A DNA stretch of 64,000 bases from positions 3,665,240-3,729,239 of the forward strand of contig OZ025281.1 of assembly GCA_964019165.1 (NCBI GenBank), in the 5' to 3' direction. The position numbers and the translations under genes were made by a program. This document shows, one piece after another, positions 14,850 to 31,000 of the stretch (the stretch's first letter is position 1; the number at the start of each line of letters is the position of its first letter). The DNA is from Mastigias papua. Taxonomy: Eukaryota; Cnidaria; Scyphozoa; Rhizostomeae; Mastigiidae. The notes beneath the pieces were generated by a model. The model searched no databases. It worked only from the letters and a program-made list of their open reading frames with translations, and was not told the DNA's origin.

Positions 14850-17800
14850 AAATGAGCGATTTGTGGACAAACAGTAAGGCACTACCCTTGGTATTTTGCC
14901 GAAAAATGACCAGAATTGACATTGATTGATTTTGATTACAGATTGAAAAGTGATGAAAATGAGCGAGTTTTTTTGCCAAAAAGTATGGCTATAACTTTGG
15001 TATTTTGCCGACAAATCACCACAATTCACAATGATTGATTTTGATTGCAGATTGAGAAGTGATGAAAATGAGCAATTTTTGGCCAAAAAGTCAGGCTATA
15101 ACCTTGGTATTTTGCCGACAAATCACCACAATTGACATTGATTGATGTTGATTCCAGATTGAAAAGTGATGAAAATGAGCTATTCTTTACCACAACATAA
15201 GGCTATAACCGTGGTATTTTGCCGACAACTGACCACAATTGAAATTGATTGAATTTGATTACAGATGTAAAAGTGATGAAAATGAGCGATTTTTGCCCAA
15301 ACAGTAAGGCAATAACCTTGGTATTTTGCCGAAAAATGAACAAATTTGAAATTGATTGTTTTCGATTACAGATTGAAAAGTGATGACAATGAGCGATGTT
15401 TTACCACAAAGTAAGGCTATAACCTTGGTATTTTGCCGAAAAATGACCAAAACTGACATTGATTGATTTTGATTGCAGATTTAAAGGTGATGAAAATGTG
15501 CGATTTTTGGCCAAAAAGTAAGGCAATAACCTTGGTATTTTGCCGAAAAATGATCAAAATTGAAATTGATTGTTTTCGATTACAGATTGAAAAGTGATGA
15601 AAATGAGCGATTTTTTACCACAAAGTATGGCTATAACCTTGGTATTTTGCCGAAAAATGACCAAAACTGACATTGATTGATTTTGATTGCAGATGTAAAG
15701 GTGATGAAAATGTGCGATTTTTGGCCAAAAAGTAAGGCAATAACCTTGGTATTTTGCCGAAAAATGACCAGAATTGAAATTGATTGTTTTTGATTGCAGA
15801 TTGAAAAGTGATGAAAATGAGCGACTGTTTTCAACAAAGTAAGGCAATAACCTTGGTATTTTGCCGAAAAATGACCAGAATTGACATTGATTGTTTTTGA
15901 TTGCAGATTGAAAGAGGATGACAATGAGCGATTCTTGGCCAAAAAGTAAGGCAATACCCTTGGTATGTTGCCGAAAAATGACCAGAATTGACATTGATTG
16001 ATTTTGATTCCAGATTGAAAAGTGATGAAAATGAGCGATTTTTTACCACAAAGTAAGGCAATACCCTTGGTATTTTGCCGACAGCTGACCACAAGTCAAA
16101 TTGATTGAGTTTGATTCCAGATTGAAACATGATACAAAAATAAGCGATTTTTGGCCAAAAAGTAAGGCTATAACCTTGGTATTTTGCCGAAAAACGACCA
16201 AAATTGAAATTGATTGTTTTTGATTGCAGATTGAAAAGTGATGAAAATGAGCGATTGTTTCCAACAAAGTAAGGCTATAACCTTGGTATTTTGCCGAAAA
16301 ATGACCAAACTTGAAATTGATTGATTTTGATTGCAGATTTAAAAGTGATGAAAATGTGCGATTTTTGGCCAAAAAGTAAGGCAATAACCTTGGTATTTTG
16401 CCGAAAAATGACCAAGATTGAAATTGATTGGTTTTGATTGCAGATTCAAAAGTAATGAAAATGAGCGATTTTTGGCCAAAAAGTAAGGCAATACCCTTGG
16501 TATTTTGCCGAAAAATGACCAAAATTGAAATTGATTGGTTTTGATTGCAGATTCAAAAGTAATGAAAATGAGCGATTTTTGGCCAAAAAGTAAGGCACTA
16601 CCCTTGGTATTTTGTCGACAAATGACCAAAATTGAAATTGATTGGCTTTGATTGCAGATTCAAAAGTAATGAAAATGAGCGATTTTTGGCAAAAAAGTAA
16701 GGCAATACCCTTGGTATTTTGCCGGAAAATGACCAAACTTGAAATTGATTGGTTTTGACTGCAGATTCAGAAGTAATGAAAATGAGCGATTTTTGGTCTC
16801 AAAGTAAGTCTATAACCTTGGTATTTTGCCAAAAAATGACCAGAATTGACATTGATTTATTTTGATTGCAGATTGAAAAGTGATGACAATGAGCGATTTT
16901 TTTCAACAACGTAAGGCTATAACCTTGGTATTTTGCCGAAAAATGACCAAACTTGAAATTGATTGATTTTGATTGCAGATTTAAAAGTGATGAAAATGTG
17001 CGATGTTTGGCCAAAACGTAAGGCTATAACCTTGGTATTTTGCCAAAAACTGACCAAAATTGACATTGATTGATTTTGATTGCAGATTGAAAAGTGATGA
17101 ACATGTGCGATTTTTTTCAACAAAGTAAGGCTATAGCCTTGGTATTTTGCCGAGAAATGACTAAACTTGAAATTGATTGATTTTGATTGCAGATTTAAAA
17201 GTGATGAAAATGTGCGATTTTTGGCCAAAAAGTAAGGCAATAACCTTGGTATTTTGCCGAAAAATGACCAAAATTGAAATTGATTTGTTTTTTGATTGCA
17301 GATTGAAAAGTGATGAAAATGAGCGATTTTTTACCACAAAGTAAGGCTATAACTTTGGTATTTTGCCGACAAATGACCGAAATTGACATTGATTGAGTTT
17401 GATTGCAGATTGAAAGAGGATGAAAATGAGCGATTCTTGGCCAAAAAGTAAGGGAATACCCTTGGTATTTTGCCGACAAATGACCAGAATTGACATTGAT
17501 TGTGTTTGATTCCAGATTGAAAAGTGATGAAAATGAGCGACTGTTTTTAACAAAGTAAGGCAATAACCTTGGTATTTTGCCGAAACATGACCAACCTTGA
17601 AATTGATTGATTTTGATGGAAGATTTAAAAGTGATGAAAATGTGCGATGTTTGACCAAAAAGTAAGGCTATAACTTTGGTATTTTGCCGACAAATTACTA
17701 CAATTCACAATGATTGATTTTGATTGCAGAGTGAAAAGTGATGAAAATGAGCAATTTATGACCAAAAAGTAAGGCTATAACCTTGGTATTTTGCCGACAA

Positions 17801-20800
17801 ATCGCCACAATTGACATTGATTGATGTTGATTCCAGATTGAAAAGTGATGAAAATCAGCTATTTTTTACCACAAAATAAGGCTATAACCTTGGTATTTTG
17901 CCGACAACTGACCAAACTTGAGATTGATTGAGTTTGATTGCAGATGGACAAGTGATGAAAATGAGCGATTTTTGGCCAAAAAGTAAGGCAATAACCTTGG
18001 TATTTTGCCGAAAAATGACCAGAATTGAAATTGATTGTTTTTGATTGCAGATTGAAAAGTGATGAAAATGAGCGATTGTGTACCACAAAGTAAGGCTATA
18101 ACCTTGGTATTTTGCCAAAAAATGACCAAAACTGACATTGATTGAATTTGATTGCAGATTTAAAGGTGATGAAAATGTGCGATTTTTGGCCAAAAAGTAA
18201 GGCAATAACCTTGGTATTTTGCCGAAAAATGACCAGAATTGACATTGATTGTTTTTGATTGCAGATTGAAAAGTGATGAAAATGAGCGATTGTTTACCAC
18301 AAAGTAAGGCTATAACCTTGGCATTTTGCCGAAAAATGACCAAACTTGAAATTGATTGATTTTGATTGCAGAGTGAAAAGTGATGAAAATGTGCGATTTC
18401 TGGCCAAAAAGTAAGGCTATAACTTTGGTATTTTGCCGACAAATTACTACAATTCACAATGATTGATTGTGATTGCAGAGTGAAAAGTGATGAAAATGAG
18501 CAATTTATGGCCAAAAAGTAAGGCTATAACCTTGGTATTTTGCCGAAAAATGACCAAAATTCACATTGATTGATTTTGATTGCAGATTGAAAGAGGATGA
18601 AAATGAGGTATTCTTGGCCAAAAAGTAAGGCAATACCCGTGGTATTTTGACGACAAATGACCAGAATTGACATTGATTGTTTTTGATTCCAGATTGAAAA
18701 GTGATGAAAATGAGCGACTGTTTTCAACAAAGTAAGGCAATAACCTTTGTATGTTGCCGAAACATGACCAAACTTGAAATTGATTGATTTTGATGGCAGA
18801 TTTAAAAGTGATGAAAATGTGCGATTTTTGACCAAAAAGTAAGGCTATAACTTTGGTATTTTGCCGACAAATTACTACAATTCACAATGATTGATTTTGA
18901 ATGCAGATTGAAAAGTGATGAAAATGAGCTATCTGTTACCACAAAATAAGGCTGTAACCTTGGTATTTTGCCGACAACTGACGAACATTGACATTGATTG
19001 AGTTTGATCGCAGATTGAAGAGTGACTACAATAAGCGATTTTTGGCCAAAAAGTAAGGCTATAACCTTGGTATTTTGCCAAAAACTGGCCACAATTCAAA
19101 TTGATTGATTTTGATTGCAGATTGAAACATGATAACAAAATAAGCGATTTTTGGCCAAAACGTAAGGCTATAACTTTGGTATTTTGCCGACAAATTACTA
19201 CAATTCACATTGATTGATGTTGATTCCAGATTGAAAAGTGATGAAAATGAGCGATTTTTTACCACAAAGCAAGGCTATAACTTTGGTATTTTGTCGACAA
19301 ATGACCAAAATTGACATTGATTGAGTTTGATTGCAGATTGAAAGGTGATGAAAATGAGCGATTCTTGGCCAAAAAGTAAGGCAATACCCTTGGTAATTTG
19401 CCGACAAAATGACCAAACTTGAAATTGATTGATTTTGATTGCAGATTGAAAAGTGATGAAAATGAGCGATTGTTGGCCAAGAAGTACGGCTATAACCTAG
19501 GTATTTTGCCGAGAAATGACCTATATTTAAATTGATTGATTTTGATTGCAGATTGACAGGTGATGAAAATGAGCGATTTTTTACCACAACGTAAGGCTAT
19601 AACCTTGGTATTTTGCCGAAAAATGACCAAAATTGAAATTGATTGAGTTTGATTGCAGATTGAACAGTGATTAAAATGAGCGATTTTTGGCCAAAAAGTA
19701 ACGCTATAACCTTGGTATTTTGCAAAAAACTGACCACAACTCAAATTGATTGATTTTGATTGCAGATTGATACATGATAAAAAAATAAGCGATTTTTGGC
19801 CAAACAGTAAGGCAATAACCTTGGTAGTTTGCCGAAAAATGACCAGAATTGACATTGATTGTTTTTGATTGCAGATTGAAAAGTGATGAAAATGAGCGAT
19901 TGTTTACCACAAAGTAAGGCTATAACCTTGGTATTTTGCCGAAAAATGACCAAACTTGAAATTGATTGATTTTGATTGCAGATTTAAAAGTGATGAAAAT
20001 GTGCGATTTTTGGCCAAAAAGTAAGGCTATAACTTTGGTATTTTGCCGACAAATTACTACAATTCACAATGATTGATTTTGATTGCAGAGTGAAAAGTGA
20101 TGAAAATGAGCAATTTATGGCCAAAAAGTAAGGCTATAACCTTGGTATTTTGCCGAAAAATGACCAAAATTGACATTGATTGATTTTGATTGCAGATTGA
20201 AAGAGGATGAAAATGAGCGATTCTTGGCCAAAAAGTAAGGCAATACCCTTGGTATTTTGCCGACAAATGACCAGAATTGACATTGATTGTTTTTGATTCC
20301 AGATTGAAAAGTGATGAAAATGAGCGACTGTTTTCAACAAAGTAAGGCAATAACCTTTGTATGTTGCCGAAACATGACCAAACTTGAAATTGATTGATTT
20401 TGATGGCAGATTTAAAAGTGATGAAAATGTGCGATATTTGGCCAAAAAGTAAGGCTATAACCTTGGTATTTTGCCGAAAAATGACCAAAATTCAAATTGA
20501 TTGATTTTGATTGCAGATTGAAACATGATAACAAAATAAGCGATTTTTGGCCAAAAAGTAAGGCTATAACCTTGGTATTTTGCCGAAAAATGACCAAAAT
20601 TGACATTGATTGATTTTGATTGCAGATTGACAAGTGATGAAAATGAGCGATTTTTGGCCAAAAAGTATGGCTATAACTTTGGTATTTTGCCGACAAATCA
20701 CCACAATTCACAATGATTGATTTTGATTGCAGATTGAGAAGTGATGAAAATGAGCAATTTTTGGCCAAAAAGTCAGGCTATAACCTTGGTATTTTGCCGA

Positions 20801-22739
20801 CAAATCACCACAATTGGCATTGATTGATGTTGATTCCAGATTGAAAAGTGATGAAAATGAGCTATTCTTTACCACAAAATAAGGCTATAACCGTGGTATT
20901 TTGCCGACAACTGACCACAATTGAAATTGATTGAATTTGATTACAGATTTAAAAGTGATGAAAATGAGCGATTTTTGGCCAAACAGTAAGGCAATAACCT
21001 TGGTATTTTGCCGAAAAATGACCAAAACTGACATTGATTGATTTTGATTGCAGATTTAAAGGTGATGAAAATGTGCGATTTTTGGCCAAAAAGTAAGGCT
21101 ATAACTTTGGTATTTTGCCGACAAATTACTACAATTCACAATGATTGATTTTGATTGCAGAGTGAAAAGTGATGAAAATGAGCAATTTATGGCCAAAAGC
21201 AAGGCTATAACCTTGGTATTTTGCCGACAAATGACCAGAATTGACATTGATTTATTTTGATTGCAGATTGAAAAGTGATGAAAATGAGCGACTGTTTTCA
21301 ACAAAGTAAGGCAATAACCTTTGTATTTTGCCGAAACATGACCAAACTTGAAATTGATTGATTTTGATGGCAGATTTAAAAGTGATGAAAATGTGCCAGT
21401 TTTGACCAAAAAGTAAGGCTATAACCTTGGTATTTTGCCGACAAATGAACAAAATTGAAATAGATTGTTTTCGAGTACAGATTGAAAAGTGATGAAAATG
21501 AGCGATTTTTTACCACGAAGTAAGGCTATAACCTTGCTATTTTGCCGAAATATGACCAAAATTGACATTGATTGATTTTGATTGCAGATTTAAAGGTGAT
21601 GAAAATGTGCCATTTTTGGCTAAAAAGTAAGGAAATAACATTGGTATTTTGCCGAAAAATGACCAAAATTGACATTGATTGATTTTGATTGCAGATTGAC
21701 AAGTGATGAAAATGAGCGATGTTTGGACAAAAAGTAGGGCACTACTCTTGGTATTTTGCCGAAAAATGACCAGAATTGACATTGATTGATTTTGATTACA
21801 GATTGAAAAGTGATGAAAATGAGCGATTTTTGGCCAAAAAGTATGGCTATAACTTTGGTATTTTGCCGACAAATCACCACAAGTCATAATGATTGATTTT
21901 GATTGCAGATTGAGAAGTGATGAAAATGAGCAATTTTTGGCCAAAAAGTCAGGCTATAACCTTGGTATTTTGCCGACAAATCACCACAATTGACATTGAT
22001 TGATGTTGATTCCAGATTGAAAAGTGATGAAAATGATCTATTCTTTACCACAAATTAAGGCTATAACCGTGGTATTTTGCCGACAACTGACCAAAATTGA
22101 AATTGATTGAATTTGATTGCAGATTTAAAAGTGATGAAAATGAGCGATTGTGTACCACAAAGTAAGGCTATAACCGTGGCATTTTGCCGAAAAATGACCA
22201 AACTTGAAATTGATTGATTTTGATTGCAGATTCAAAAGTGATGAAAATGTGCGATTTTTGGCCAAAAAGTAAGGCTATAACCTTGGTATTTTGCCGACAA
22301 ATGAACAAAATTGAAATTGATTGTTTTCGATTACAGATTGGAAAGTGATGAAAATGAGCGATTTTTTACCACAAAGTAAGGCTATAACCTTGCTATTTTG
22401 CCGAAATATGACCAAAATTGACATTGATTGATTTTGATTGCAGATTTAAAGGTGATGAAAATGTGCGATTTTTGGCCAAAAAGTAAGGCAATAACCTTGG
22501 TATTTTGCCGAAAAATGACCAGAATTGACATTGATTGATTTTGATTGCAGATTGAAAAGTGATGAAAATGAGCGATCTTTTACCACAAAGTAAGGCTATA
22601 ATCTTGGTATTTTGCCGAAAAATGACCAAACTTGAAATTGATTGATTTTGATTGCAGATTGAAAGGTGATGAAAATGAGCGATTTTTGGCCAAAGAGTAA
22701 GGCAATACCCTTGGTATTTTGCCGAAAAATGACCAGAAT

Positions 22740-25700
22740 TGACATTGATTGATGTTGATTGCAGATGTAAAAGTGATGAAAGTGAGCAAGTTGTGGCCAA
22801 ACAGTAAGGCAATAACTTTGGTATGTTGCCGAAAAATGACCAACATTGAAATTGATTGATTTTGATTGCAGATGGAAAAGTGATGAACATGAGCGATGTT
22901 TGGCCAAAAAGTAAGGCTATAACCTTGGTATTTTGCCGAGAAATGACCAATATTTAAATTGATTGATTTTGTTTGCAGATTTAAAAGTGATGAAAATGAG
23001 CGAGGTTTGGCCAAACAGTAAGGCAATAACCTTGGTATTTTGCCGAAAAATGACCAAAATTGAAATTGATTGATTTTGATTGCAGATTGAAAAGTAATGA
23101 AAGTGAGCAAGTTGTGGCCAAACAGTAAGGCAATAACTTTGGTATGTTGCCGAAAAATGACCAAACTTGACATTGATTGATTTTGATTGCAGATTGAAAG
23201 GTGATGAAAATGAGCGATTTTTGGCCAAAGAGTAAGGCAATACCCTTGGTATTTTGCCGAAAAATGACCAGAATTGACATTGATTGATGTTGATTGCAGA
23301 TGTAAAAGTGATGAAAGTGAGCAAGTTGTGGCCAAACAGTAAGGCAATAACTTTGGTATGTTGCCGAAAAATGACCAACATTGAAATTGATTGATTTTGA
23401 TTGCAGATGGAAAAGTGATGAAAATGAGCGATATTTGGCCAAACAGTAAGGCTATAACCCTGGTAATTTGCCGACAAGTGACCACAATTGAAAGTGATTG
23501 AGTTTGATTGCAGATTGAAAGAGGATGAAAATGAGCGATTTTTGGCCAAAGAGTAAGGCAATACCCTTGGTATTTTGCCGAAAAATGACCAGAATTGACA
23601 TTGATTGATGTTGATTGCAGATGTAAAAGTGATGAAAGTGAGCAAGTTGTGGCCAAACAGTAAGGCAATAACTTTGGTATGTTGCCGAAAAATGACCAAC
23701 ATTGAAATTCATTGATTTTGATTGCAGATGGAAAAGTGATGAAAATGAGCGAGTTTTGGCCAAACCGTAAGGCAATAACCTTGGTATTTTGCCGAAAAAT
23801 GACCAAAATTGAAATTGATTGATTTTGATTGCAGATGGAAAAGTGATGAAAATGAGCGAGTTTTGGCCAAAAAGTAAGGCTATAACCTTGGTAGTTTGCC
23901 GAAAAATGACCAGAATTGACATTGATTGTTTTTTATTGCAGATTGAAAAGTGATGAAAATGAGCGATTTTTTAAAACAAAGTAAGGCTATAACCTTGGTA
24001 TTTTGCCGAACAATGACCAGAATTGACATTGATTGTTTTTGATTGCAGATTAAAAAGTGATGAAAATGAGCGATTTTTTAAAACAAAGTAAGGCTATAAC
24101 CTTGGTATTTTGCCGAGAAATGACCAAAATTGAAATTGATTGTTGTCGATTGCAGATTGAAAAGTGATGAAAATGAGCAATTTTTGGCCAAAAAGTAAGG
24201 CTATAACCTTGGTATTTTGCCGACAAATCACCACACTTGACATTGATTGATGTTGATTCCAGATTGAAAAGTGATGAATATGAGCTATTTTTTACCACAA
24301 GATAAGGCTATAACCTTGGTATTTTGCCACAAAATGACCAGAATTGACATTGATTGATGTTGATTGCAGATTTAAAAGTGATGAAAGTGAGCAAGTTGTG
24401 GCCAAACAGTAATGCAATATCTTTGGTATGTTGCCGAAAAATGACCAAAATTGAAATTGATTGATTTTGATTGCAGATGGAAAAGTGATGAACATGAGCG
24501 ATGTTTGGCCAAAAAGTAAGGCTATAACCTTGGTATTTTGCCGAGAAATGACCAATATTTAAATTGATTGATTTTGTTTGCAGATTTAAAAGTGATGAAA
24601 ATGAGCGAGGTTTGGCCAAACAGTAAGGCAATAACCTTGGTATTTTGCCGAAAAATGACCAAAATTGAAATTGATTGATTTTGATTGCAGATTGAAAAGT
24701 AATGAAAGTGAGCAAGTTGTGGCCAAACAGTAAGGCAATAACTTTGGTATGTTGCCGAAAAATGACCAAACTTGACATTGATTGATTTTGATTGCAGATT
24801 GAAAGGTGATGAAAATGAGCGATTTTTGGCCAAAGAGTAAGGCAATACCCTTGGTATTTTGCCGACAAATGACCAGAATTGACATTGATTGATGTTGATT
24901 GCAGATGTAAAAGTGATGAAAGTGAGCAAGTTGTGGCCAAACAGTAAGGCAATAACTTTAGTATGTTGCCGAAAAATGACCAACATTGAAATTGATTGAT
25001 TTTGATTGCAGATGGAAAAGTGATGAAAATGAGCGATATTTGGCCAAACAGTAAGGCTATAACCCTGGTAATTTGCCGACAAGTGACCACAATTGAAAGT
25101 GATTGAGTTTGATTGCAGATTGAAAGAGGATGAAAATGAGCGATTTTTGGCCAAAGAGTAAGGCACTACCCTTGGTATTTTGCCGAAAAATGACCAGAAT
25201 TGACATTGATTGATGTTGATTGCAGATGTAAAAGTGATGAAAGTGAGCAAGTTGTGGCCAAACAGTAAGGCAATAACTTTGGTATGTTGCCGAAAAATGA
25301 CCAACATTGAAATTCATTGATTTTGATTGCAGATGGAAAAGTGATGAAAATGAGCGAGTTTTGGCCAAACCGTAAGGCAATAACCTTGGTATTTTGCCGA
25401 AAAATGACCAAAATTGAAATTGATTGATTTTGATTGCAGATGGAAAAGTGATGAAAATGAGCGAGTTTTGGCCAAAAAGTAAGGCTATAACCTTGGTAGT
25501 TTGCCGAAAAATGACCAGAATTGACATTGATTGTTTTTTATTGCAGATTGAAAAGTGATGAAAATGAGCGATTTTTTAAAACAAAGTAAGGCTATAACCT
25601 TGGTATTTTGCCGAACAATGACCAGAATTGACATTGATTGTTTTTGATTGCAGATTAAAAAGTGATGAAAATGAGCGATTTTTTAAAACAAAGTAAGGCT

Positions 25701-26090
25701 ATAACCTTGGTATTTTGCCGAGAAATGACCAAAATTGAAATTGATTGTTGTCGATTGCAGATTGAAAAGTGATGAAAATGAGCAATTTTTGGCCAAAAAG
25801 TAAGGCTATAACCTTGGTATTTTGCCGACAAATCACCACACTTGACATTGATTGATGTTGATTCCAGATTGAAAAGTGATGAATATGAGCTATTTTTTAC
25901 AACAAGATAAGGCTATAACCTTGGTATTTTGCCACAAAATGACCAGAATTGACATTGATTGATGTTGATTGCAGATTTAAAAGTGATGAAAGTGAGCAAG
26001 TTGTGGCCAAACAGTAATGCAATATCTTTGGTATGTTGCCGAAAAATGACCAAAATTGAAATTGATTGATTTTGATTGCAGATGGAAAAG
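22740..26090. repeat. Tandem 15-mer higher-order repeat, period 1,605 bp
   Basis: The block from about 22,740 repeats directly at about 24,346 with an offset of exactly 1,605 (15 units), and a third partial copy starts at about 25,951. Diagnostic shared variants are GATGTTGATTGCAGATGTAA, GAGCAAGTTGTGGCC, TTTGTTTGCAG and GTTTTTTATTGCAG. Divergence between copies is very low, which suggests recent duplication. Confidence 0.92.
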
Positions 26091-28035
26091 TGATGACAAT
26101 GAGCGATTTTTGGCCAAAAAGTAAGGCTATAACTTTGGTATTTTGCCGAGAAATGACCAATAGTGACATTGATTGATGTTGATTGCAGATTGAAAAGTGA
26201 TGACAATGAGCGATTTTTGGCCAAAAAGTAAGGCTGTAACCTTGGTATTTTGCCGAGAAATTACCAATATTGACATTGATTGATTTTGATTGCAGATTGA
26301 AAAGTGATGACAAAGTGCGATTTGTGGCCACAAAGTAAGGCTATAACCTTGGTATTTTGCTGACAACAGACAACACTTGCGGTTAATTGATTGTGATGGC
26401 AGATTGAAAAGTGATGAAACTGAGCGATTTTTGGCCAAAAAGTAAGGCAATAACCTTTTTATTTTGCCGACAAATGACCAAACTTGAAATTGATTGTTTT
26501 TGATTGCAGATTGAAAAGTGATGAAAATGAACGATTTTTTTCACCAAAGTAAGGCTATAACCGTGGTATTTTGCCGAAAAATGACCAAACTTGAAATTGA
26601 ATGATTTTGATTGCAGATTGAAAACTGATGAAAATGAGCGATTTTTGGCCTAAGAGTAAGGCAATAACCTTGGTATTTCGCCGAGAAATGACCAAAATTG
26701 ATATTTATTGATTGTGATTTCAGATAGAAAAGTGATGAAAATGTGCGATTTGTGGCCAAAAAGTAAGGCAATACCCTAGGTATTTTGCCGGAAAATGACC
26801 AGAATTGACATTGATTGTTTTTTATTGCAGATTGAAAAGTGATGAAAATGAGCGATTTTTTAAAACAAAGTAAGGCTATAACCTTGGTATTTTGCCGAAC
26901 AATGACCAGAATTGACATTGATTGTTTTTGATTACAGATTAAAAAGTGATGAAAATGAGCGATTTTTTAAAACAAAGTAAGGCTATAACCTTGGTATTTT
27001 GCCGAGAAATGACCAAAATTGAAATTGATTGTTGTCGATTGCAGATTGAAAAGTGATGAAAATGAGCAATTTTTGGCCAAAAAGTAAGGCTATAACCTTG
27101 GTATTTTGCCGACAAATCACCACACTTGACATTGATTGATGTTGATTCCAGATTGAAAAGTGATGAATATGAGCTATTTTTTACAACAAGATAAGGCTAT
27201 AACCTTGGTATTTTGCCACAAAATGACCAGAATTGACATTGATTGATGTTGATTGCAGATTTAAAAGTGATGAAAGTGAGCAAGTTGTGGCCAAACAGTA
27301 ATGCAATATCTTTGGTATGTTGCCGAAAAATGACCAAAATTGAAATTGATTGATTTTGATTGCAGATGGAAAAGTGATGACAATGAGCGATTTTTGGCCA
27401 AAAAGTAAGGCTATAACTTTGGTATTTTGCCGAGAAATGACCAATAGTGACATTGATTGATGTTGATTGCAGATTGAAAAGTGATGACAATGAGCGATTT
27501 TTGGCCAAAAAGTAAGGCTGTAACCTTGGTATTTTGCCGAGAAATTACCAATATTGACATTGATTGATTTTGATTGCAGATTGAAAAGTGATGACAAAGT
27601 GCGATTTGTGGCCACAAAGTAAGGCTATAACCTTGGTATTTTGCTGACAACAGACAACACTTGCGGTTAATTGATTGTGATGGCAGATTGAAAAGTGATG
27701 AAACTGAGCGATTTTTGGCCAAAAAGTAAGGCAATAACCTTTTTATTTTGCCGACAAATGACCAAACTTGAAATTGATTGTTTTTGATTGCAGATTGAAA
27801 AGTGATGAAAATGAACGATTTTTTTCACCAAAGTAAGGCTATAACCGTGGTATTTTGCCGAAAAATGACCAAACTTGAAATTGAATGATTTTGATTGCAG
27901 ATTGAAAACTGATGAAAATGAGCGATTTTTGGCCTAAAAGTAAGGCAATAACCTTGGTATTTCGCCGAGAAATGACCAAAATTGATATTTATTGATTGTG
28001 ATTTCAGATAGAAAAGTGATGAAAATGTGCGATTT
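25505..28035. repeat. Tandem 12-mer higher-order repeat, period 1,284 bp
   Basis: About 25,505-26,788 is followed immediately by a second copy at 26,789 with an offset of exactly 1,284 (12 units). The copies appear nearly identical; one visible difference is TTGCAG near 25,651 against TTACAG near 26,935. The block overlaps the end of the 1,605-bp repeat, so one duplication postdates and reuses the other. Confidence 0.92.
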
Positions 28036-31000
28036 TTGGCCAAAAAGTAAGGCTATAACCCTGGTATTTTGCCAAAACCTGACCAAAATTGAAATTGATT
28101 GATGTTGATTCCAGATTTAAAAACGATGAAAGTGAGCAAATTGTGGCCAAACAGTATAGCAATAACTTTGGTATGTTGCTGAGAAATGACCAATATTGAA
28201 ATTGATTGATTTTGATTGCAGATTGAAAAGTGATGACAAAGTGCGATTTTTGGCCACAAAGTAAGACAATAACCTTGGTATTTTGCTGACAACAGACAAA
28301 ACTTGAGGTTAATTGATTTTGATTGCAGATTGAAAAGTGATGAAAATGAGCGACTGTTTTCAACAAAGTAAGGCAATAACCTTGGTATTTTGCCGAAAAA
28401 TGACCAGAATTGACATTGATTGTTTTTGATTGCAGATTGAAAAGTGATGAAAATGAGCGATTGTTTACCACAAAGTAAGGCTATAACCTTGGTATTTTGC
28501 CGAAAAATGACCAAACTTGAAATTGATTGATTTTGATTGCAGATTTAAAAGTGATGAAAATGTGCGATTTTTGGCCAAAAAGTAAGGCTATAACTTTGGT
28601 ATTTTGCCGACAATTTACTACAATTCACAATGATTGATTTTAATTGCAGAGTGAAACATGATAAACAAATAAGCGATTTTTGGCCAAAAAGTAAGGCTAT
28701 AACCTTGGTATTTTGCTGAAAAATGACCAGAATTGACATTGATTGATGTTGATTGCAGATTTAAAAGTGATGAAAGTGAGTAAGTTGTGGCCAAACAGTA
28801 AGGCAATAAGTTTGGTATGTTGCCGAAAAATGACCAAAATTGAAATTGATTGATTTTGATTGCAGATGGAAAAGTGATGACAATGAGCGATTTTTGGCCA
28901 AAAAGTAAGGCTATAACCTTGGCACTTTGCCGAGAAATGACCAATATTGAAATTGATTGATTTTGATTGCAGATTGAAAAGTGATGACAAAGTGCGATTT
29001 TTGGCCACACAGTAAGGCTATAACCTTGGTATTTTGCTGACAACAGACAAAACTTGAGGTTGATTGATTTTGATTGCAGATGGAAAAGTGAAGAAAATGA
29101 GCGATGTTTGCCAAAACGCAAGGCAATAACCTTGGTATTTTGCCGAAAAATGACCAAAATTGAAATTGATTGGGTTTGATTGCACATTGAAAAGTGATGA
29201 AAATGAGCGAGTTTTGGCCATAAATTAAAGCTATAACTTTGGTATTTTGCCGACAAAGACCAGAATTGAAATTAATTTACTTTGATTGCAGATTGGAAAG
29301 TGATGAAATTGAGCGATTTTTGGCCAAACAGTAAGACTATAACCTTGGGAGTTTGCCGAAGAATGACCAAAATTGAAATTAATTGATTTTGATTGCAGAT
29401 TGAAAATTGATGAAATTGAGCGATGTTTGGCCTAAAAGTAAGGCTATAACATTGGTATTTTGCCGAAAAATGACCAAAATTAAAATTGATTTATTTTGAT
29501 TGCAGATTGATAAGTGATGAAAATGAGCGATTTTTGGTCACAAAGTAAGGCTATAACCTTGGTATTTTGCCGAAAAATGACCACACTTGAGATTGATTGT
29601 TTTTGATTGCAGATTGAAAAGTGATGACAATGAGCGATTTTTGTCAACAAAGTAAGGCTATAACCTTGGTATTTTGCCGAAAAATGACCAACATTGAAAT
29701 TGATTGATTTTGATTGCAGAGTGACAAGTGATGAAAATAAGCGAGTTTTGTCAAAAAGTAAGGCAATAATCTTCGTATTTTGCCGAAAAATGACCAAAAT
29801 TGAAATTGATTGTTTGTGATTGCAGATTGAAAAGTGATGAAAATGAGCTATGTTTTACCACAAAGTAAGGCTATAACGTTGGTATTTTTCCGACAACTGA
29901 CCTAAATTGACATTGATTGATTTTGATTGCAGATTGAGTAGTGATTAAAATGAGCGATTTTTGGCCAAAAAGTAACGCTATAACCCTGGTATTTTGCCAA
30001 AAACTGACCACAATTCAAATTAATTGAGTTTGATTGCAGATTGAAACATGATACAAAAATAAGCGATTTTTGGCCAAAACGTAAGGCTATAACCTTGGTA
30101 TTTTGCCGAAAATGACCAGAATTGACATTGATTGATTTTGATTGCAGATTGAAAAGTGATGGAAATGAGCGATTTTTTTCAACAAAGTAAGGCTATAACC
30201 TTGGTATTTTGCCGAAACATGACCAAACTTGAAATTGATTGATTTTGATTGCAGATTGATAAGTGATGAAAATGAGCGAGTTTTGGTCACTAAGTAAGGC
30301 TATAACCTTGGTATTTTGCCGAAAAATGACCACAACTCAAATTGATTGATTTTGATTGCAGATTGATACATGATAAAAAAATAAGCGATTTTTGGCCAAA
30401 CAGTAAGGCTATAACCTTGGTAGTTTGCCGAAAAATGACCAGAATTGACATTGATTGTTTTTGATTGCAGATTGAAAAGTGATGAAAATGAGCGATTGTT
30501 TACCACAAAGTAAGGCTATAACCTTGGTATTTTGCCGAAAAATAACCAAACTTGAAATTGATTGATTTTGATTGCAGATTGAAAGAGGATGAAAATGAGC
30601 GACTGTTTTCAACAAAGTAAGGCAATAACATTGGTATTTTGCCGAAAAATGACCAGAATTGACATTGATTGTTTTTGATTGCAGATTGAAAAGTGATGAA
30701 AATGAGCGATGTATTTCAACAAAGTAAGGCTATAACCTTGGTATTTTGCCGAAAAATGACCAAACTTGAAATTGATTGATTTTGATTGCAGATTGAAAAC
30801 TGATGAAAATGAGCGATTTTTGGCCTAAAAGTAAGGCAATAACCTTGGTATTTCGCCGAAAAATGACCAAAACTGATATTTATTGATTTTGATTTCAGAT
30901 TGAAGAGTGATTAAAATGAGCGATTTTTGGCCAAAAAGTAAGGCTATAGCCTTGGTATTTTGTTGACAAATGACCAACATTGAAATTGATTGATTTTGAT